Assembly: GCF_947487805.1 (NCBI RefSeq)
Contig: NZ_CANKXW010000012.1
Location: forward strand, 1 to 37,894
From: an uncultured Tateyamaria sp.
GTDB lineage: Bacteria; Pseudomonadota; Alphaproteobacteria; Rhodobacterales; Rhodobacteraceae
Reading direction: 5' to 3'
Length of the DNA: 37,894 bases
Below, piece after piece: positions 17,601 through 32,600 of the stretch (position 1 is its first letter; each line of letters begins with the position of its first letter). The translations under genes and the position numbers were made by a program. The notes under the pieces are model-generated. The model made no database searches. It saw only the letters and a list, made by a program, of their open reading frames with translations, and was not told the DNA's origin.

Positions 17601-20600
17601 CTGCGTCCGTGGTCGGATCGGCATTGGTGATATGGTTGATGACGCCGGTCTGTCCGCCGGACTGGGCGGCCACGACAGGTTGGATGACCGACCCGCCGAC
17701 GTTGAACGTATCGCTTCCGGTGCCACCGATGATCGTGGTGATCGCGTCCGGGTTGGTCGACTGGATATAGAACGTGTCGTCACCTTCGAGGCCATCAACC
17801 TCGAGCGATTCCTCGACGCCGGACAGCGTGATCGACAGGCCGGCGCCAAAGACGCCGTCCCTTGTGACGAGGAAGACATCATCGCCTTCGGTGCCGACCG
17901 CGATCACGCGGTCAAACCCTGCGCCGCCATCAATATCGACCGGTGCATTCACGTTATAGCGGACTTCGTCATCGCCCGCGCCCGCGTTCAGCTGGGTCTG
18001 GCCGACAAGGGAAATGTCGCTGCTGTTTTCCAGCAGGAAGGCGCGCATGAGGAAGACATCATTGCCGTCCTCGCCTTCCATCCGCAATTCAGCGTGGTTG
18101 GAGTAGACACGGAACGTGTCATTGCCAACGCCACCATAAAGGACAGTCGCCTGCGAGATCCCGCGGCTGAGCAGTCCCAGCGTGGTGTTGACGGTTGCGA
18201 TCTCGTCGCCTGGGGCCACGTTCGGCGCCGCGCGGCTCGTGCCAAAGATCTGACCAACCTGGAACGTGTCGTCGCCTTCACCCGCGTCAATCGTCAGCAG
18301 GGCAGAGTTGTCGTCGATGACTACCAAGTCATCGCCAAGGCCGGTATCGATGCGCACACGTGCATTGATCGACTGGTCATAGTCGATGCGCTCCAGCGCG
18401 TCATTGTAACCACCGGCCCCGTCATCCTGAAGCAGCGCGATAAAGTTGGCGCGAACCAGGACCGTATCGTTGTCGGTGGTCGTGTTGATCGACATCGTGT
18501 CGATACCATCGCCGGGCGCGCCACTGTCGGACACGCGGATCAGCACGTCGCTTGTCCCCGTCAGGTCGATCCGAACGTCATCCGATCCGCCCTGTCCGTC
18601 GACGGTGAACGCATCGCGCAGACCATCCCGCACCGTTGTCATGGACGGCAGACGGTCGATGAACACCGTGTCGTCGCCGTCTCCGCCCAACAAAAGCGTA
18701 TTGCCGTCGATCGACTGAACCGCGACGGTAAAGCTGTCGTCCTCGTCGCCGCCGATCATCAGAATGGCAGCGGCGTCCAACACACCCTCAAGCAACATTG
18801 TCCCACCGGCCGCATCGCGGTCCAGCAGATCAATGGAGAGCAGCATGGTTTCGCCCGCCACGAACTGAGCGTCCGCTTGCTGCCAAAGGCTGTCGCCGCC
18901 CGAGACGGTCAGCGCGTCGGTCGCAGTCAGAACAGACCGTGCCTCGAACGCAGCAGCATCGCCTGCGTGCAGGTCGATGACCTGGGCATCAACCGTGGCG
19001 TCATTCTCTACCGTCAGATCCGTTCCGGCGCTGAGTGCCGCGGTACCGCTGGCCTGCATCTGCGAGGACTGCCGCAGTGTCACCGAGCCAGACGCTGTGC
19101 CTGTGATGGACGCGCCGGACATGGTTGCGCCGACCCCGTGGAAGACATCCGCAGCGGTCAGCGTGATCGCACCGACGGCTGTCATCGACGAACCCGCACC
19201 GGTCGTCAGCGACGTAGCCGCATCCGCGCCGATGGTTGTCCCGGCCGACATCGTGCTTTGTGCGCCGGTCGTGATCGAGGTGTCTGCCGCAAGCTGAATG
19301 GAGGTGCCCGCCGACATGTCGCTGCGGAACCCGGTGACAAGCGCCGCGCCCGCATCCACCGCGACACTGCCGCTTGCGGACATCGTGCTGTCCTGTCCGG
19401 TGACAATGAATTCTGCGGCCTCGATCTGGATCGCGCCACCTGCGGTCATCTCGCTGCGCAGGCCGGTAGAGACGGATGTGCCGGCGTCCAAGGACATGTT
19501 CTGACCCGCCCGAATGGTGCTTTCGGTGCCGGTGGCGATGCTGGTGCCTGCCTGCATGGCCAAGCTTGTGCCAGCTGCCAGGTCGCTCTCCGTGCCCGTG
19601 CTGATCGATCCGTTTGCATTGATCGACATGGCGGTGCCTGCAACCACGGAACTGCGCAGGCCCGTGCTGAGGTTGGTGCCTGCGTTCAGAGCAACTGTCC
19701 CGGTCGACGAAATCGAACTGTCGGTGCCTGTCTGGATAACGCCTGTTGTCGTCACGTCGATCGCGCTGCCATTCATGTTCGAGGCCGCGCCGGTGGAAAC
19801 GCTTGTGCTGTTGACCGTCAGGCTGGTGCCAGCATTGAGGTTGGACGAAACTCCCGTTGAAAGCGTGCCGCCGATATTTGCCACGAGCGCCCCGTTTGCC
19901 GCCATCGTGCTGTTGGCGCCTGTGGACACGGTCGCGCCGATTTGCGCCGTGATCTGGCCGCCGGACACCAGCGAATTCGCACCTGTAATCAGGTTGGCGG
20001 CATTCAGCGTCATGGCACCGAGCGCCCGCACCGTGCTGCTGGTGCCGGTCTGGATGTTCGAGGATGCAACAAGGGTGACCGCGCCTGCGATGGCTTCGAT
20101 CCGGCCGTTGTCCACGAGGGTGATATTTGCCGGGCTGATCAGAACCACGGGACCCGTGTTGCTGATCACCGAGGCCACCGTCATGCTGTTGGCCGTTTCG
20201 GTCAGCCAGATGCCCTGCCCCGCAGAGGCGGTAACCGTGCCGGCACCAGAGAAGGCACTGTCGATTTCAAGTGCATCGCTTGCCGTCCCGATGATGCCGG
20301 ATGCCGAAATGATCACGGAGTCGGCGCGCACAGCGGCCAGCGACGATGTATCGCCGTCAAGAACCGAGCCGCCGTTGGCGGTCAGTTCGGCATTTGCGCT
20401 GGCATAGACGGACTCCACCAGAATGCTGCCCGAACGCGTTTGCAGTTCGGCGTTTCCGGCTGTGGCATCGACATCGCCGACGACCATTGTGCCAGACACT
20501 TCAACCAGGTGGACAGAGCGCGCAGTCGCGACATCCAGCCGTGCCGTGTCGAGTTCAAGCAGATCGGATGTGGTCCCGATCGTGCCACCCGTTGCACGCA

Positions 20601-23600
20601 GGGTCACGTTCGACCCGACGACATCCGCCGCCGCGTCCCCGGTCCCATCAAGAAGCGATCCCTGACCGCTCAGAACGACAGCGCCACCGGCGCGGATCGT
20701 TTCGATCCGCATGTCGCCTGCCGTCTCGTTCAACGTGATCGACCCATTCACCGCCGTGGCGGTAACGAGGCCTGGCGATGCGTTCGAACTGTCGATGTCA
20801 AAGGCGTCTGTCGCACTGCCGATGTTGCCCAGCCGCGAGATCAGCGTGACATCCCGGGCGCGCACGTCGGTGGCAGAGGTGCCAACACGGTCCGACAGGT
20901 TGCCGCCCGCTTCGATCCGCGCCAGCCCGTTCAGCGCCGACACGGAACTGATCGCCATGGAGGACAGACCTTGCGCCAACAGGCGCACGTCGCCCCCGGT
21001 CGAGGTGGCATTTAGGATTTCATAGGCCGCTTCGACCGTGTAATCGGTTGCGACCGTCTGGAAAGAGCCGCCGCCTAGATCGGTGGTCAGAACGCGTGTC
21101 AGCTTGCCCGCTTCGCCGACAAAGTTGATGTCGTTCCCGGCCGCGAGGTCGAGGCGGATCATGTCTGCCGCCTGCGTGGTTGGCGTCGATGCAAGGAAGC
21201 TGGTGTTGGTGCCTTGGATCTTGAGGTGCGAGTCGTTGCCGGCGTGGGCCAGCATGGTCACCGGTGTGCTCGAGATCGTGCCATCGACAAAGTCGCGACC
21301 GCGGATCAATTCGACCTCGAACGCCTTGCCGCTGCTGCCGATGTCGCCGCGGTCGGTGATGATCGTGACGGCGGGGATCAAGCGACCCGCATCCATGGTG
21401 GCGAACATCTCGCCAGCATCGCCCGCGATCAACTCGACGCCGCTGGCCTGTTCGATGTCGCCGCCCGCGACATAGAAGTCAAAGATGGCGGCCACATTGG
21501 CAATATCGTTCAGGAACAGAACGTCAGAGCCCGTATTGGTCGAATTGTTCCGAATGGTGAACTCGGTATAGTCGCCGCCCGCGTTCCGGATGTTGAACCC
21601 CGGAATGATGTCAGCCGGTGCAGGCCGTTTGTCGATGACATTGATGTCCGGCTCGCCCGCATTGTCCGAGATCATGTCGACCCGCTGAACGTGCAGGTCA
21701 CGCGCGGTGTCGTTGATCAGGTGGACACTGTTGAGCAGTTTGGGCAGGTAGATGTCGGCATCACCGCTGACAACCCCGCGGATCAGGCGGATATCGAGTG
21801 TGCCGCCCGCGTCGTTGACGATGTCATCAACGAGGATCCGGTCATTGGTGATCGTGGCCCCCACGTTCGAATCTGCCGAAATCGTGCCGTCTGCCAAGAC
21901 GTGCAACAGTTTGTCCTGTCCATCCCCGAGGAAGATCGAACCGCGCAGGTTCACGGTGTCGTCCGCGTCATCGCCAATGCTGGTAACGGTCGCGTTTTCT
22001 TCGAGGAAGGTGACAACGCGCACCAGTTTGACCACCTGTTCGGTCACCCATTCGACAATGGCATCGAGAGGCCATGGCAGCCATTTGGTCACTTGGCGGA
22101 CCACTTCGACGATGGTCTCAACAAATTCGACGATGGGGCTTGATGCGTCTGCATTGGCGGCTTCGGAGATATTGAGGTCTGATGCGCCGTCAATGTCGAC
22201 CGCGCGCGTGACCATGACAGCGTCATCCGCCATGTCGACCACGGCCTGGCCATACGCCTTGCCGATGGCCGTGGCGTTTGCGGTTGCCGCAACCGCCGCG
22301 TCGGCGTTCGATTGGCCAGTCACGTTGAGCGAGTCGCCGCCCGAGCTGCTGTTGTAATCGGTGGCAAAGCCGTCGACGTCGATATCGATCAGGGCTGCGG
22401 CTTCGATCCGGGACGCGCCTTCCATCAAGACACGCGATTGGGCCTTGTTACCGGACGAGCCGATGGCGACTTCGGACAGACCGGTGGCGTTGGAACCTCC
22501 AATGGTGACGTTGCTGGTGCCCTGTGCGGTCTGATGACCCGAGATGATGTTGGTTGCGTCGATGTCGACAGTGCGCCCGGCAAGTACGGTGGCCCCATCC
22601 CGAAGGATGACGTCTGCATCAAAGGTCGCGATATGCGCATAGGCATAGGCCGCACCGGCAGACAGGAATGCGCCGCCAACGGTCATGGACACGTCCACAT
22701 CCAGATCCAGCGTGTTGCGCGCGTTAAGCTGAACGTCATTGGATGCGTCGATCCGGGAGTTCGTGCCCAGAATGACATTTGAGTCCGATCCGCCGCTGAT
22801 GTCGGAGACAGACCCGCCACGGCTGGTGATCGAGGGGATTGACAGGTTGGCAAAATCTCCGGTGAACAGCGCCACCAGAGTTTTCGTCAATTCCTGGCCG
22901 GAATTGCCCGACACGTCGGAAATGACATTGGCCATCGTCTCGGCCAGCAGTCGGACATCACGTGCCGACATCGAAGAGTTCGCCCCGGCTTCTGTATTGG
23001 CCGTCGTGTTGATCGCGCCCGAGTTTTTGGCAAAAGCACCGGCCACGAGCCCGGCAGACCCGCCAATTGCATTGACGCGCAGCTCGCCAATGGCGAGCGC
23101 CTTGATCTTGGCAATGTCGGCGGCCGTCAGCGACGCGCCTGTTCCCAGAATGCCGCGTGCATTAGTCGTCGCGTTCGAGACCGCCTCTGCTGTGCCGCCC
23201 GAAATCAGGCCTGCTGCGTTGTTGTTGGCCTTGCCGTCAGCCTCGTTGTAGGCGCGTGCAAGTGCATCGATGTCATCTGTCGCGGAGACTGTCGCGTTGT
23301 TGCCAAAGCCTGCCGAGATATTCACGGTCGAGGTGGCGTTCACCTCGGAGGCGGACACGCCGCCTGCCCCGCCAGCAGAGGTGGTGGCCGAGGCACGGGC
23401 CGCGTCGCCTGTGCGGCTGGAACCGGTGTCGTTGGTGTTGAACAATGCGTCGACGTCGACACTGCCTGCCGTTGCAGACACGGTTGCGCCGGAAATCGTG
23501 GACCCGACCGTGGCGATCGTCGTTGCGTTGGCCTCGGAATTGCCGATGGCCAACAACCCGCCAACCACGCCCGAGGATATGGCGGTGTTCTGCATGACGG

Positions 23601-26600
23601 AATTGGCCAGCACCCGAATGCTGTCCGCTGAGATGATGTTGGATGCGCCGCCGGTGATCTGCGCCGTGACACTGCGGGTCATATTGGACAGCGTGTCCGC
23701 ACCGACACCCGCGAGCAACCCGCCGCCACCGGCGCGCGCTGTCGCTTCGGCGTTGGCAGAGTCGAGCGCCTGAAGGATCAGCGCCCCGGTTGCGGTGACG
23801 CTTGCCAAGTTGATGGCGGCAGAGTTGGAGCCGCCAAGTGTCGTGCCGGCCACCGATGTCCCTTCGGCCAGGGCGCCGCCCACGGCGGATGTTGCATTGG
23901 CATCTGCGCGTGCAACCGACAGGCTGCTGACGTTCACGACTGCGCCGGACACGGTGCCGCCCGACAGCCGTGCTGAAACGGTGTTCTGGTCCACGGCGAG
24001 GGCTGTCGACCCTGTCGACCCGACCAGGCCGCCCAGTGACGATTGTGCGTCAGCACTTGCGCCAAGCCCCAGATCGTTCGCCGTGTCTGCCCGCGCCGTA
24101 CCGTTGCGTTCGACATTGTGGCGCGCGATGACAACCACGTCGCCCGATGCCGTGACACGCCCCTGTCCAATCAGCGCGCTGAGCGCCGGTGAAACGGTGG
24201 CTTGTGCAAGAGAGCTGCCCACGGCGAGCGCGCCGCCGTCCGTGCCGCGTGCGCGGGCGTCCGCGTCGGCCAGGCCAATCGCTTCGACCAGGACCGTGGT
24301 TGCATCAACCGTCATGCCCGCACCGCCAAGGCTGGCCGTCAATGTCCCGCCGACGGTTGCAAAGGCTTCGACGCCCGTAGCCGCGATCACCCCGCCGGAC
24401 GAACTGGTCGCATCCGTGTCGGCCTCGTGGTTGGCATCCGCCGTGACGCGCACGGAAGTCGCATCGATGTCCGTTGCGCCGCGCACCTGGGCGACCACCG
24501 TTGCCGCCACATTTGTCGTCCCGGTCGATTTGCCAAGGGTAACCCCCCCGGCTCGGATCGAGTTGATGGTGACATCGGCATCGATATCGCTGTCTGTCAT
24601 CACGGTCGTTGCGCCGCGCGTCGTGATATCCGAGGCGTTGACATCGGTGCGCACGGTGTTGGTCACATCAACCCGCATGGAGTTGACGCCGCCCGTTCCG
24701 ATGCCGGCAGACACGGAGGCACCCGTGACGTCCGCAACGACTTGGCTGTCCGCGCTGACAAGGATGGTTCCGACGCCGCCGTCGGATCCTCCACCGATCA
24801 CGGCACTTCCACCGGTGCGGGCTTCGGTCAGACCACCCACGGAGGCTTCGGTCACCGATGCGCCTGCGGCGATGCTGCCGATGCTTGCTTCGGCGGATGT
24901 GAGTTCGATGTCACGCTCGGAGAATGCGGTGATGTTCACGAAATCGGCGTCCGTCACGCGGCCATCGACCTCGGCCTTGGAACCTGCCGTGTCGTCGTGG
25001 ATCGTGACCGACGCACCAAGCGCACCGATCAGACCGCCCGCGCCGACCGCGCTGGTCGCCTCGGCGTCCACCCGCATATCCGCCTGGACGTCCACGCCAC
25101 CCGGCCCGGACAGGCCTGCTTTGACCCGTGCCGTGGAATCGATGCTGGCCGTTGCGCCGCGCGCGATATTAGCGACCGATACGCCAGCGCCCACGCCGCC
25201 GAGGCCGACCGCGACCGACCCTGCAATCGTTTCAAGATCGATCCGTTCATTCGCCCGGATGTCGATGTCGCCGCCCGCGTTCACTGTACCCGCGACAAAG
25301 GCGTCGGTACCTTGCGTGGTCACTGCGGGCGCATTCAGCCCGTCGGTGGCGGCATTTGTGCCCGCCTTGGAATCCACGGTCGTCTTGGCGTCATCGCTTG
25401 CCGATGCGAGGCGGGCCGCTGCGCTTGGCGTGCCCGTGCCGTCTATGCCGTCCGCGTCACCGGTGGATGAGAACCCGCCCAGAACGCCGCCGGTCCACCC
25501 CGTCGATGTCGCATCGTCTGCAAGGCCCAGGCTGCTGCTGCCACCGTTCGAAAGCTGTCCGCTCTGTTCCTGGGTCAGGTCATTGCCAAGCGACACGACG
25601 GAAATCGATGCAGCCAGACCGATGCCAGCCGACAGCCCGCCAGAAACTGTCACAAGGTCCAGATCCAGCAGATCGACCGCGCCGATCATCGCATCGTCTG
25701 CCACGGTGAGTGTGGTTCCGGCCGTGGTATATGCGGAGGTGTCCGAACGGACCACCACGACGCTGACCGCGCCCGCAGCACCGCCCGCCAGCGCGACCGA
25801 AACACCGCCGTTGCCACCAAAGACATCAAGCGTGTTCGTCGCCGAAATGACCGCAGATGCGTCACTGTTCAGCTGGGCAGAATTGCCGAGATAAGCGGAA
25901 GTGTCGCTGTCGACCACGATCACCCCGACCGCGCCCGCTGCACCGACAAAGCCGGATGCCGCACCGGCGGCGCCCAGAACAAACAGGTCTTCCTGGCTGT
26001 TGGCAGTTACGGCCGCGCCCTTGATCGACACGGATGCCGCGGCGGGGCCGTTGCCCGTTTCGGACACCGCACCGTTGGCCACGGTCATGTTGGATGTGCC
26101 ACCGGCCTCGGCAGCCACCGAAGCGCTGCCTGCGATGAACGCATCTGTCGTCTTGTCGATGACCACCACGTTGACCGCGGCCCCACCCGCGCCACTGCCG
26201 CCGATACCCACGGCGCCACCGATGACGTCGATATCCGTTGTGTGCGTCGCCGCGACGGCGACATTGTGATCTGCCACAACATCCGATGCACCGTCGATGC
26301 CGGCGGTCACGTCCGACGTCACCACGATCGCATTCGCTGACGCGCCGATGCCTGTCCCGCCGCCGCCAGCAACGGCGATGGTGATCGCGAGCGCGTCATC
26401 CGTGCCCGCCGCTGTCACTGCAAGATCGCCTGCGCTGCGGACGGTTGCCCCGGTGATCCGCGCCTCGGTGGTGTTGTCGAACACGGCAGCCGATGCACCC
26501 GGTGCACCCGCGCCGCCGCCAAAGGCCAGCGCCGCCATGATGTTCAGCGCATATGCGTCAGACACGGCGCCGACGGTGATGTCATGATTGTTCGCAGACG

Positions 26601-29600
26601 TGGTCAGAACCGCGCCATTGCCGACCAAGGATTTGGTTTCATTGATAAAGACATTGGCCGTACCGCCAATTGCCACAGCGCCGCCGCCCGCCGCGCCGTT
26701 GAAGGAGACTGTTTCGACCTGGTCTGTGGACACGGCCTGAATGTGGATGCCGCCCTTGGTCGTTGTCAGGGCCGCTGCGACGCGCTCGCCGGTTGCGCCC
26801 CCATCGCCAAAGCCCTGAGCGGTGGCCTCGGACAGGTTTGCATCGTCGACATCGCTCAGGTTGACGTCATTCTCGTCGGTGCTGTCGGCCGCAAATGTCA
26901 CTCCGACGCCGCCGGTCAGGGTCTTGACCCCTGCCCCGTTCCCTTGCGCAGTCAGGATTGCGCCGCCTTCGACCTCTGTGCGGGTGGACTTGTCCACGAC
27001 CGACACGCCGCCCGACCCGGCACCGGCGCCAAGCGCGCCTGCGACCGCGCCCGCGACCACGTCCAACGTCGTTTCATCCAGCGCGTTTACCGCAATGGAA
27101 TCCCCTGCGGTCAGCCGCCCGGTGGATTTGACCGTCGCTTCGGTCGTGTTGTTGATGCTGACCACGCTCGCCGATCCGGCAAGGCCGCCGTAAAGACCGC
27201 CCGAGCCTGCGACCGACACGGCGACGGCCTGGTCCGAGGACAGTGCGCGGAGGATGATGTCATCCTTGACTGTCACGTTACCGGCAATCCAGGCCTGCGT
27301 TTCCTTTGTGGTAACCTGGACCCCTGCCCCGGCTGCCGCGCCACCGACACCGCCGCCTGAAATGGCGCCGCCGGTTGTCACGACCAGACCGGTGTCGCGC
27401 GCCAGAACTGTTGCATCCTGCGCGGCGCTCGCCCCGTCGTCGGTCACGATCGTACCGTTGCCGATCCACGCGCGGGTATATTCCTCTTGTACGGACACGG
27501 CGGTTGTGCCGGCCACACCGATGCTGCCGCTGACACCTGCACCTATCGCGCCAGTGATGATCGTCTGATTGGACACGGCAGATACGGCGAGGCCGAGGCT
27601 AGACGTGATTTCATTTGCACCGCCAAGTTCGCTGCCCGTGGGCATCGCCGTACCAGTGCCAATGCCGCGAGCGAGGATGTTGCTTGTGCCCTGCACCGAT
27701 GCTTCGGTCGTGTCACTGTGGAAGGCAACCGCGGCGCCAACGCCTGCGCCCACTGCACCGCCGCCCCCGACACCACCGGCCAGGGATTCGATGGTTCCGT
27801 CGCTATCGGCCAGCACGGTGACATTGCCATTCGTGTTGACGGTGCTGTCGTCGATCTGTGCCTCGGTCGTGCGGATCGCCGTGACGGTCGAAAACGCGCC
27901 CGCAACGCCGACAGACCCGGACGCGCCACCCGCGACGGTCAACGCGGCGGCAAAAACATCGGATTGCGCGACGACATCGACGCCGGACACGGTCCGCCCC
28001 GGAAGGGATTCAATCGCGCGATCGGCAAACCCGCGCGAAGACATTGCCATTGCCGTCACAGACGAATCCGCAATTGTGGCAACAACGTTGTGCTCGATCA
28101 CGACAGTGCCAACCGTGGCGCCAACGCCCACCGCGGAGTCCGCCGCAACGGCGCCGCCACCGGCCACGATCACGGCAGATGTCACTGGTTCGATCACAGC
28201 GCCCTGCAGATCCTGACCCGACAGCCCGTCACGCCCTGTCGCCGTATCGGCGAACAGGGTCACGTTGCCGTCCGTTGTCACGGTGGCGCCTTTGACGGCG
28301 GCTTCGACGTCTTCGTCCGAGGTCACGACGGCCACAACGCCCGCCACGGCACCCGAGCCACCGACCGCGCCCGCAATGCCCGCGGCAACAAGGACGGGCG
28401 ACGACGTGGCGACCAGATCGACGCCCCGGATGGTGCGTGTGTCGCCGCTGTCCGTGACGACAGTTGCGCCTGCGGCGTCCGCTGAAACTGTGGCACCACG
28501 TCCGATCAATGCCTGCGTTTCCGCAACACGGGTCAATGTCACGATGGTGGCCCCAAAGGCGGGTCCACCACCGCCGGACACGGCACCGGACAACGGCACG
28601 ATGATTGCATCGCTGTCCGCTTCGAGCGTCACGTTGCCTGAGGAGGTTTCGACCGTTGTGGCAGCCGGGGAGATGGCCCCGCCATCGTCCACATCCAGTG
28701 CCCCGATCGACGCACGTGTTTCGTCCGTTTGCACAACCGTGTTGATGGTTCCCGCGCCGGAAATACCGCCGCCACCACCTGCGCCTGCAACCGTCAGACC
28801 GGCTACGACAAAGAAACTGTCGGCATAAAGGTCGACGCCACGCACCGCGCGCGTGCCTTCGTCGTCGGGAATGAGGCTTTGACCCTTGTCCCCCGATGCC
28901 CGCACGGTTGCCCCGGCGGCGACCTCGGCAATGGTCTTGGACAGGGTCACGGCCACGGCAACGGACGCACCAATACCGCCAGAGCCGCCCAGTGCGACCG
29001 CGCCCGAACCGAAGGTCAGGATCAAATCGCTATCGGAACTGACGGTCACATTGCCATCGGTCGTGATATCCGCGCCCGCCAGAATGCTGGCTTTGGTCTC
29101 GTCATCGGTGACGATGACGGTGATCGCACCCGCACCGGCAAAACCCGACGCACCCGAGCCGCCCACGGTGAGGGCGACAATCACCAGATCACTGTCGGCA
29201 GAGACGTCCACACCCTTGATGCTGCGTGTCGCGCCGTCATCGGCCAGGGTGCTTGGGCCACGGATGGCGTCTGCGTCGATGTCGGCCGCACCAATAAAGG
29301 CCTGCGTGATGCTCTTGCGGGCCACAACCGTGCCGGACAGCCCGACACCGGTGGACCCGGCCCCTGCGGCCACCGCGCCGGTCAGTGCCACAACCGTGGC
29401 TGTCGTATCTGCCGAAAGCGTCAGGTTGCCTTGCGTCGCAACCCGCGCGCCGTCCATGACAATCGCGCGCGTAACGGACGCATTGCCGGTAGTCGTCGGG
29501 TTTTCATATTCAAGCGAGGGCACGGGGTTCGCGCCGTCGATTGTCTGATCTGTGCCGAACAGGAACGCGCCGGAAAACGCGCCCGCCCCTTGGAACCCGC

Positions 29601-32600
29601 CGGAGGAGGCAGACCCTGAAATGGCTGCTGCGACCGAAACGATGCGATCATTGGCAGAGACATCCACGCCCAGAACCGACCGGTTGCCGCCAAGGGTGGA
29701 CAGCACGGATGCCGCATTTGCACTGGCTTCGATGTCGGCGTTGCCGCGAACTTCGGCAGAGGTGTTGTTGATCGTGATCAGCGGCGCCGCGGCGATGCCC
29801 ACCGCGCCCGCACCGCTGGAAACAGCGATGGCGCCCGCGATCATCGCGGCATTCAGGTTGGCATCCGATGACACCGCGACACTGCCGCCGACGCGCACAG
29901 TGCCGTCAACATAGGCGGTGGTTGTGCGGTCCAGTACGCCCAGCGACAGCGACCCTGCGCCCGAGAAACTGTCGGACTGCGATCCGCCGACTGCAAAGGT
30001 GATGATAGTGTCACGCGCATCCGCGGCGACGGTCAGGTGCCGCTTGGCCTCGATATGCGCGCCGGTGCCAACGGATGCGATCACGTCGCGGTCCATCGTG
30101 GATATGCCGAATGCGGCCCCAATTGCCGTGCTGCCGCCGCGCGCGGCGCCCCCGGCTGCGGTGATCTGGAGGGTTTGCGCCTGTGCGGCCACTGTCACAT
30201 CCTGCGAGGCAGACCCGCCCGCCGCTACGGTCGAGGCGTTTGCGTCGTCATTCACGCGTGCACCGTCGGCGATCGTCGCCTCGGTGGTGCCCAACACGTT
30301 GATGGTGCCAACCGATCCCGCCACTGCGGTCGTGTCCGCCTTGGCCCCTGCGGCGGATAGCATGAACAACTTGTCATCCGTATCGGCCGCAACAACGAGG
30401 CCGTTCGCGGTGCCGCCATGGTAATCCAGCCCGCTGCCAAACCCTTTGGCGGTCACATTTGCGGTGCCGGTCAGGGCGGCGCGAGTGGCATGGTCGACCA
30501 CCAGAACACCTGGCGCGATCCCGATCCCGGTGGTGCCGTTGCCGACAGCTCCGACGATGGAGACGGCGATGAGCTGGTCCGTGGCAAAGACGCCGACCGA
30601 TCCGTCTGCTGTTACCGTACCGCCGATTTCGGCGGTTACGTCGCTGTCGACGTAGTTCACGCCAACCGACCCGGCGAGGCCAAGGCCGGTATCGGCGTTC
30701 CCAAGGCTGGCCGCCAAGGACACGAGAACCGAGAAATTCGATGCGGCGACAGTAACGTCACCTGTGGCCGTCACGGTCCCGTCGATGCGCGCCTCGACCG
30801 TGTCATTGAAGATGCCGATGTCAAAGGCCGCACCAACGCCTGTACGATTGCCATCCGCCGCTGCGCCTGCAACGGCAACGGAGATTGCATGGTCATGCGC
30901 CGTCACGGACACATCGGCCGCATCCGTGATAGTCGCAGCCGCACCGATGGCGGCAAACGTGTCATCACCCTGAACGGTCACGTTGACCGACCCGGCAATC
31001 GCAGTGTCGGATTGCGAACCGCCAGAGCCGCCGACCACAACGCCAACGGTTTCCGAGCGGGTTTCGGCGTCCACATCCACATTGCCGCCGCCTGTCATTG
31101 TCACCGTGCCCGAGGCAATCTGCGCAATGGTGTCGCGGTCGAATTTGGTGACGCTCAGCCCGCCGGCGATACCGGTATTGTTGCCGCTGCCGGTTGCGCC
31201 CGTGATCAGCGTCAAAGGTGCCGATACGGCCACGACGGGGCCCGCGGCGCGTGCGTGCACATCCAGATCGCCACCGACCTCCAGATCGGTATCAGAAACC
31301 GTCGCCTCGGTGTGCTGGTTGATGATGTTGATGCCAATCGCGCCGGAAATGCCCAAACCGGCCTTGCCTCCGACATCGACGGCGGTGTCCGTGATGGTGA
31401 CATCGCTGGGCATCGGTGTGGTCGCCGCACTGTTGTCCGCAGGATCGCCCGTGACGCCGCCGCTGTCCGGCTTGGCCCCGGCAAAGGCGAGCGTCAGGCC
31501 CAGATTTGTGCTGTCGGCGGTGATCGAGACGCTGCCATCTGCCTCGACCCCTGCATCAAAGCCCATCGGGATCGTGTCTGTGACTACATCGCCGATCATC
31601 GCCAGCGTCGTGTTGTTCGAAATGTTCACCGCAGAGCTGATGCCGATCCCGGTGGATCCGCCATTTGCCAGGGCAAGGCCAAAGCTGAGCATTGTTGCAG
31701 AGTGGTCGGCGTCGACAGTGATCGTATCCGCCGACACGTTTGCACCGTCTTCGATCCACGCCCGCGCGGTGTTGGCATGGTCATTGATAGAAATGCTGCC
31801 TTGGAAGTTCAGGTCTTCGGCGCCGCCGCCCGCATCCGTGACGTTGAGAACGAATTGCCGTGTCTCGGCCGCGACCGTCAGTGCATTTGTGACATCCAGG
31901 ATTGCGCCGTCCGCGATATAGGCATCCGCTTCGTTCAGCTTGGAGACATAGCTGAACGACCCGCCAACCGAGGATCCGTCGCTTTTGGTGGAGCCTTTGA
32001 ACAGGGCCTTGATGTTCGGAATGCCGACAATATCCACCGTCTCGATGGTTGCGTCCGATGTAATGGAGGCACCTTCATTGCCGGTGACCGTGATGTTGGC
32101 GCCTGTGCCGACACCGGCTGTTGCCTTGTTCTCGATCAGCATGATGTTGACCGACCCGCTGGCGGCAAACTTGCCATCTGTCGTGGTGGTGGAATCGGAT
32201 GTGCCCGCTGTCGCGCTGGCCGCCACATAGCTTGTCGCCACTTTGTCCGGCAGACCACCGGTGGGCGTCAGATATCCCATGAACGGTGTGATCGCGTCGC
32301 CCACCCCGGTCAGAGCAGGGCCAAGGCTCTCGTCATAGTATGAGGTAAAGGCCGTCTGCGCATCTGCAATCGCGCCGCGCGTTGCGGATGGGTCTTCGAC
32401 ATCTACACTGTTCCAGATCGTCGAAAATGCCTGAGACAGGGACGGCATCTGGCCCAGCGACGTGCCGAGGTCAGAGAATGCCTGCCCAAGGGCCGGGATC
32501 TCGTCCAGCAGGTCGACCTGGTTGGGAATATAAGCTTTGGCGTCGATGATGAGCGACGCGACTGTCACGGTTGCCGCATCGATACGGGCGGTTGCATCAT

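Noticed and set aside
17221..19860. Plus-strand reading frame of 879 codons, and similar long plus-strand frames (15157-17064, 23795-25894, 30418-32343) opposite the giant gene
   Set aside because: They lie fully antisense to one continuous 24-kb frame and have unnatural composition (rich in His, Arg, Cys, Asp or Ala/Pro/Thr/Val). They arise because high-GC Gly/Asp/Ala/Thr-rich repeats rarely give stops on the other strand.
19145..20059. CRISPR-like regular repeats
   Set aside because: The regularity is at the protein level within a coding frame; units are contiguous with no constant repeats separated by unique spacers.
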